From: Carboxylicivirga sp. M1479
Lineage (GTDB): Bacteria; Bacteroidota; Bacteroidia; Bacteroidales; Marinilabiliaceae
DNA length: 64,000 bases
Assembly: GCF_007097485.1 (NCBI RefSeq)
Contig: NZ_VKDE01000012.1
Coordinates: 59,807 to 123,806, forward strand
Direction: 5' to 3'
The notes under the pieces were generated by a model. It made no database searches and was not told the DNA's origin. It saw only the letters and a list, made by a program, of their open reading frames with translations. Below are positions 60,083-64,000 of this stretch, piece after piece (position 1 is the first letter of the stretch; each line of letters starts with the position of its first letter). A program made the position numbers and the translations under genes.

Positions 60083-61450
60083 ATGAGAGTATTAAATATA
60101 TTAAATAGAATTGCAGTTGTAGCTGTATTTATGTTTGCAATAAATGCATGTACAACAGATGATCTGGATCCATCATTGGAGCAAAATAAACGAATTGACG
60201 GAGGTATAACTTCGGTTGATAATGTTTATGCCATTATCAAAGGTGGATACAGTAGAATGACCAGCAGTGGTTATTATGGACGTGATTATATTATTAACAA
60301 TGAGGTGCGTAGCGACAACTGTTTCTCGAATGGTAACTCAGGACGTTTTACTACGCAAGCTTCATTTAAATATAATGAAAATACAGGTTTCTTTTGGGAT
60401 GATGCCTATCGTGTAATCGCCAATGCCAACCTGGTAATTGAGCAGGATATTCCATCTTTGGAAGGCGATGAAGCTTATGGATATCACCTTCAAGGACAAG
60501 CCTATGCTATGAGAGCATTAGCACATTTTGATCTTGTGAAGCAGTTTGGTCAGCAACACGTAGGTGGTACATTAGGTGTTCCTTATGTAATGAAGTACAA
60601 AGATGAGGAAAACTTAACTCCAGCACGTAACACCGTTACTGAGTGTATGAACTTCATCTTTGATGATTTAGATCAGGCTTATAATTTGATGAGTGCCGGT
60701 GGTTCACCTGAATTCCTTTCAAAAATGGCCGCTAAAGCTATTGAATCCAATGTAGCTGTTTATTTCGAAGAGTGGGATCGTGCTATTGCTGCAGCTCAAA
60801 TGGTGATTGATTCTGATGATTATTCAGTAATTCCTGCTGCTGATTACGTTAAGCATTGGGGGTCAGATGGATCAGCAAACTCAATTTTTGAATTGGCATT
60901 TAGTTCAACAGATAACGCAGGTATTGATGGTTTAGCATATATCTACAGAACAACAGGTGGCGGTAGCTACGGTGATGTTCAGGTTTTAGATGTTGTTGAA
61001 GATATCTACGATGCTGGTGACGTTCGTGCAGGAATTCTTGGTTGGGAAGGTGATATGTTACGTAATATTGGTAAATTTCCTAATAACCAAGGATACGACA
61101 ATGTAATTGTAGTACGATATGAAGAAGTAATCATGAACCTGGCTGAAGCTTTAGTTGAAACAGGTGGTGATGCTGCAACAGCCCTAAATATGATTATCAA
61201 CGAAAGAGGTATTGCGGCATATGTAAATCCGGTTACAAAAGATGATATCTTATTAGAGCGCCAACGTGAGTTTATCTTTGAAGGTCATCGTTATGAAGAT
61301 CTAGTAAGAATGGGGAAAGATATTGAGAAGATATCTATTCAGCAGAACTTTTCAGAGACAATTCCTTATGGTGATCCTATTATGGCTTGGGCTATTCCTA
61401 AGGCTGAAACGGATGCTAACTCTAACATGGTTCAAAACGATGGTTATTAA
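60083..61450 (+). CDS. SusD/RagB-family surface lipoprotein, cassette 2
   Basis: 455 residues with a lipobox at FAINAC (Cys23). Classical SusD_RagB features are present: GGITSVDNVYAIIKGGYSRM at the N-terminus, LQGQAYAMRALAHFDLVKQFG (TPR-like helices), and the C-terminal LLERQREFIFEGHRYEDLVRMG. It differs in family branch from the SusD_2-type protein of cassette 1. It should cap its SusC partner and bind glycan or peptide. The conserved 84-nt 3' element follows 16 nt after the stop. Confidence 0.92.
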   Translation: MRVLNILNRIAVVAVFMFAINACTTDDLDPSLEQNKRIDGGITSVDNVYAIIKGGYSRMTSSGYYGRDYIINNEVRSDNCFSNGNSGRFTTQASFKYNENTGFFWDDAYRVIANANLVIEQDIPSLEGDEAYGYHLQGQAYAMRALAHFDLVKQFGQQHVGGTLGVPYVMKYKDEENLTPARNTVTECMNFIFDDLDQAYNLMSAGGSPEFLSKMAAKAIESNVAVYFEEWDRAIAAAQMVIDSDDYSVIPAADYVKHWGSDGSANSIFELAFSSTDNAGIDGLAYIYRTTGGGSYGDVQVLDVVEDIYDAGDVRAGILGWEGDMLRNIGKFPNNQGYDNVIVVRYEEVIMNLAEALVETGGDAATALNMIINERGIAAYVNPVTKDDILLERQREFIFEGHRYEDLVRMGKDIEKISIQQNFSETIPYGDPIMAWAIPKAETDANSNMVQNDGY

Positions 61451-61466
61451 ACTATGATATTATATA

Positions 61467-61550
61467 AACTTTTAAGCTGTGATGGAACGTAGATTAAAGG
61501 TTTAGTTGTGTGAGGAAGGGGTTGCCAAAGGGCAGCCCCTTCTGATTTTT
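61467..61550 (+). repeat. 84-nt conserved 3' element of cassette 2, with terminator
   Basis: Copy 2 of the element at 56275-56358. The terminator (61515-61542) pairs GAAGGGG-t-TGCC with GGCA-g-CCCCTTC around AAAG and is followed by TGATTTTT. The G-C pair 61518/61539 replaces A-T of copy 1. Confidence 0.9.
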
Positions 61551-61582
61551 GGTAGGTTGCAAAGTTCTCTAGAGTTTGTCTT

Positions 61583-61932
61583 TCAATCAAACATTCGATT
61601 ATTCCTAGCGCTAGGCTTAGGCGCCCAATAAAGTATTAAGCAGTTGACCTGATGTAGTTTTGTTTATTGTTCAAGTCTTTGATTAGCACTCCCAAAGATT
61701 TCAGACAGTCAATCAAGCATTCGATTATTACTCTGAGTAGAATTTACGTATCAATCAATCATTCAACTGTTACAAGTACTCGACTTAGGTTTCCAATTAA
61801 GTATTGAATTACAGGTTGATGAATTTTTGTGTAATGATTAACTGTTTGATTGGTGCTTCCAGGGAAATTATGCTGTCAATCACGTGTTCAATTGTGGCTC
61901 TTAGTAGATTTTGTGCATCCATCAAACACTTG
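61583..61932. repeat. Degenerate 42-bp tandem repeat with 168-bp higher-order period
   Basis: Units start at 61583, 61625, 61667, 61709, 61751, 61793, 61835, 61876 and 61918 (spacing 42, once 41). The consensus start is TCAATCAAnCATTCGATTAT. Units 1 and 5, 2 and 6, 3 and 7, 4 and 8 are the most alike, so four units form a 168-bp block present twice plus a start. No frame is conserved. Forty-two bp equals about four helical turns, so each unit would show the same DNA face. It lies between the cassette 2 terminator and cobU. Confidence 0.75.
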
Positions 61933-61983
61933 TAAAATGCCGAATTGTTTTGCCTCCGTGTATTCACAGGCAATTTATTGGTA

Positions 61984-62493
61984 TTATTTAACCTTAAGGG
62001 GAATTCCAGAAACCATCATATACACTTCAACTGCAGCCTGAGCAATATGTTGGTTCATCCAACCTTGTAGGTCGGTAAATTTGCGTTGAATAGGATCAGC
62101 TGGCATACCTCCCAAACCTATTTCGTTGCTCACGAATATAAATGTAGCTTCCTGCTGCAGTAATTTATTGAATTCATTCTTTGCCTCTTGTAAGGATAAG
62201 TCTATGTTACTATCGTTATCAAAAAAGTAATTGGTAAGCCAAAGTGTGACACAATCAATCAATACAACACGGCCAGCTATTGGGTGTTTCGATAGTTTTT
62301 TATCTTCCTCAATGTTCGTCCATTCCGCACCTCTGTCGGCCTGATGGCGCTTGATGCGTTCTTGGTGCTCCTCATCCCAAATGCGCGATGTGGCCATGTA
62401 GATGGGATTATCAGACATTTGCAACGCTAGCTTTTGTGCGTATGAGCTTTTGCCCGATCGTTGACCTCCTGTGATTAGTATAACTTGAGCCAT
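61984..62493 (-). CDS. cobU: Adenosylcobinamide kinase / adenosylcobinamide-phosphate guanylyltransferase
   Basis: A 169-residue CobU. Walker A is GGQRSGKSS (8-16), YMATSRIWDEEHQERIKRH contains the guanylylated-His region with RHQADRGAEW, and VLIDCVTLWLTNYF plus FVSNEIGLGGMP are family signatures. It phosphorylates adenosylcobinamide and transfers GMP in nucleotide-loop assembly. It is last in the cobS-cobC-cobU unit, one base after the cobC stop. The 42-bp repeat array lies just beyond its 3' end. Confidence 0.93.
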   Translation of the reverse strand: MAQVILITGGQRSGKSSYAQKLALQMSDNPIYMATSRIWDEEHQERIKRHQADRGAEWTNIEEDKKLSKHPIAGRVVLIDCVTLWLTNYFFDNDSNIDLSLQEAKNEFNKLLQQEATFIFVSNEIGLGGMPADPIQRKFTDLQGWMNQHIAQAAVEVYMMVSGIPLKVK

Positions 62494-62494
62494 G

Positions 62495-63064
62495 TTAGGG
62501 TTTTATAAATTCAACTTGTTGATGTGTTTCAGAGTGAAAAGTGATTTTTACAATCGCTCCGTAGTTGAGTTGCAGGTTAAAGACTTTCTCGGCTGGTATG
62601 TGTAGGTATTTGCATAAAAATGCTCGAATAATTCCTGAGTGTGTTACAATAGCAACATGGTTGTTATCTGAATTTGTTTGTTCCTTCATGAAACTGTCTA
62701 CCCTTTGCAATAGGCTGTCAAAACTCTCTCCTTTGGGTGGTGCCTGATGAACAAAGTTATCTCCCCAATTTGATAGGTCTGCTATGGGAATGGCATTCCA
62801 CTCACGACCTTCCCATTCGCCAAAGTTCAATTCCATCAAACGTTTGTCTGTTTCGATGGTGGTATTAGTAAACAAGGCATTGGCCAGTTTTGTGCAGCGC
62901 ATAAGCGGACTAGAATATACGCGCTGAAAACTTGTGTCAATACGTAGCCTAATGTCTTCAAGCTCCTGATCAAAGGAGTCTGTTACATCCAAATCGAGTT
63001 GACCATAGCAGATACCTTTGTCAACTTTAGGTGTGGTATGTCTAATGAGCCAAATTTCCTTCAT
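62495..63064 (-). CDS. cobC: Alpha-ribazole phosphatase (histidine phosphatase)
   Basis: A 189-residue histidine phosphatase. The catalytic LIRHTTP (5-11) is followed by GICYGQLDLDV, a stretch typical of CobC. VYSSPLMRCTKLA holds the second Arg, ELNFGEWEGREW the acid, and VTHSGIIRAFL the second His. It removes phosphate from alpha-ribazole 5'-phosphate or adenosylcobalamin 5'-phosphate. It lies one base before cobU and one base after cobS, as expected for this pathway. Confidence 0.9.
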   Translation of the reverse strand: MKEIWLIRHTTPKVDKGICYGQLDLDVTDSFDQELEDIRLRIDTSFQRVYSSPLMRCTKLANALFTNTTIETDKRLMELNFGEWEGREWNAIPIADLSNWGDNFVHQAPPKGESFDSLLQRVDSFMKEQTNSDNNHVAIVTHSGIIRAFLCKYLHIPAEKVFNLQLNYGAIVKITFHSETHQQVEFIKP

Positions 63065-63065
63065 G

Positions 63066-63869
63066 TTAAAATAGATTAGAAATCTGCCCTTGAGCAGATG
63101 ATTGGTAAGCGACGTAACCAGCCAAGGCTAATATCGCAAGGTATATAACCTGTTCGGTAACTTGTTGGATGGTGCCAAGGCAATCGCCCGTGTAGCCACC
63201 TATCCATTTTTTAAAGTAACGCTCCAAGCAATATTTAGTTATAAATGTTGGTATTAAAATGAGGAATATGCGCACATCAAAAAACGGGATGAAAGCGAAA
63301 ATTGACCAGGCACCTGCAATCACAAGGTCTTTAATGTGGAGTGCCTTTGTAATGGGCTTGGATTTGCTACTCTCGTCTTCTCGCACATAATTTAAACTGT
63401 GCATGGTCCAAACAGCCATGGTACGACTTACAACATGCCCAATTATTATTGTTTTAATAATAAAAGAGTGGGGTAGTTCATTAAGACTTACAAATTTGAG
63501 CAGTAAACTTAAGATAATCCCTATTGCACCATAAGCCCCCACGCGTGAGTCCTTCATTATGGTTAGAATCTTCTCCTTGGTCCATCCTCCTCCAAAAGCA
63601 TCGCATACGTCGGCCAAACCATCTTCATGAAACGCACCTGTTACAAGGATCGACGTAATCATTGATAAAACAATGGCTACCGTGCTGGAAAAGATTTGAG
63701 AGGAGGCGAAGAAAACTGAAGCACTAATTCCACCTACCACATATCCAACCAAAGGTAAATACCGGTTACATTGATTTAAATAGCTTTGCGAGAAAGCAAA
63801 CTTATAGGGTATAGGTATGCGCGTGAAAAAGCCAAAAGCTGTCAGTAAAAGGTGGAATTGTTGTTTCAT
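63066..63869 (-). CDS. cobS: Adenosylcobinamide-GDP ribazoletransferase (cobalamin synthase)
   Basis: A 267-residue membrane enzyme with about six helices. FFTRIPIPYKF near the N-terminus, TGAFHEDGLADVCDAFGGG (about 77-95) with the acidic metal-binding residues, and GAYGAIGIILSLLLKF (about 112-127) are CobS signatures. WIGGYTGDCLGTIQQVTE lies near the C-terminus. It joins adenosylcobinamide-GDP and alpha-ribazole. It heads the cobS-cobC-cobU unit; cobT is not in view. Confidence 0.94.
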   Translation of the reverse strand: MKQQFHLLLTAFGFFTRIPIPYKFAFSQSYLNQCNRYLPLVGYVVGGISASVFFASSQIFSSTVAIVLSMITSILVTGAFHEDGLADVCDAFGGGWTKEKILTIMKDSRVGAYGAIGIILSLLLKFVSLNELPHSFIIKTIIIGHVVSRTMAVWTMHSLNYVREDESSKSKPITKALHIKDLVIAGAWSIFAFIPFFDVRIFLILIPTFITKYCLERYFKKWIGGYTGDCLGTIQQVTEQVIYLAILALAGYVAYQSSAQGQISNLF

Positions 63870-63892
63870 ATACTCTAATTAATTACAAGTTT

Positions 63893-64000
63893 TTAAGCCA
63901 CTTTATTAGTGGAGCTATTAATATTTTTCTCTCTCGGATCAAGACATATATAATCCTGACGATATGGTGTTTTGTTTTTAATGACGCTGTAAATAGTTCT
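63893..64000 (-). CDS. C-terminal tail of an unidentified gene, cut by window edge
   Basis: The minus-strand frame is open from the window end for 35 codons (TIYSVIKNKTPYRQDYICLD within it) and stops at 63893-63895. It ends 23 nt before the cobS start and is on the same strand. The tail looks somewhat like the C-terminus of an insertion-sequence transposase, but I cannot assign a family. It might equally be chance coding. Confidence 0.35.
   Translation of the reverse strand, partial: RTIYSVIKNKTPYRQDYICLDPREKNINSSTNKVA

Noticed and set aside
61583..61932. CRISPR array
   Set aside because: The 42-bp units are degenerate across their whole length with no constant repeat and variable spacer division, and no cas genes are nearby.

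Overview
The window looks like chromosomal DNA of a Bacteroidota bacterium, most likely an anaerobic or facultative marine-type member of the Bacteroidales/Marinilabiliales. The evidence is three SusC/SusD pairs, a type IX secretion sorting tail, TAnnTTTG-type -7 promoter elements, AT-rich leaders with few Shine-Dalgarno sequences, and a TPR/LuxR-type regulator. I would not name a genus from this sequence. I saw no rRNA, tRNA or CRISPR array.

Layout. 1-7.2 kb: a DUF3822-like partial gene with a membrane-anchored partner, a RecD/UvrD-type helicase, a TPR-HTH regulator and a large secreted metallophosphoesterase. 7.4-14.1 kb (minus strand): nucleotide-sugar genes (phosphoglucomutase, rfbD, rfbC, rfbA, UDP-glucuronate decarboxylase, ugd); rfbB is not in view. 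14.4-17.6 kb: ribosomal protein S1, a STAS protein and ribonuclease Z. 17.7-33.2 kb: a polysaccharide utilisation locus with SusC, SusD, an arylsulfotransferase-like lipoprotein, a LacI regulator, a GH2 enzyme with the exo-glucosaminidase signature, two ROK kinases (the second degenerate), a GH9 enzyme with a glucosaminidase-like signature, and a GH8 chitosanase-like gene broken by one in-frame TAA. Two matching LacI-type operators sit before SusC and before GH2. Together these suggest use of chitosan or another glucosamine glycan.

33.4-36.3 kb is an ArsR-controlled operon resembling organoarsenical efflux (thioredoxin-like, ArsF-like, ArsG-like, ArsP-like), with two copies of a GTTCG-N8-CGAAC operator. 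A 158-bp MITE-like element and a SiaC-family gene follow. 37.7-42.4 kb holds molybdenum-cofactor genes (MOSC-MogA fusion, moaC, compact moaA, moeA, mobB-like, mobA). These run into a sulfur cluster at 42.4-49.0 kb: TauE/SafE, a rhodanese lacking its cysteine, two YeeE/YedE halves, and a PsrC/PsrB/PsrA-type molybdoenzyme that would use the cofactor. A Cu/Zn-type permease and a BFD-like [2Fe-2S] protein come next.

51.2-61.6 kb holds two successive SusC/SusD operons. Their promoters, structured leaders, signal peptides and 84-nt 3' ends are near-identical, while most of each SusC and SusD has diverged, as if receptor cassettes had been exchanged between constant flanks. Both leaders carry hairpins with an invariant TTCGCCAG-type loop and compensatory stem changes. 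A degenerate 42-bp tandem repeat with a 168-bp higher-order period follows. The window ends with cobU, cobC and cobS (cobalamin nucleotide-loop assembly) and the C-terminal tail of one more gene.
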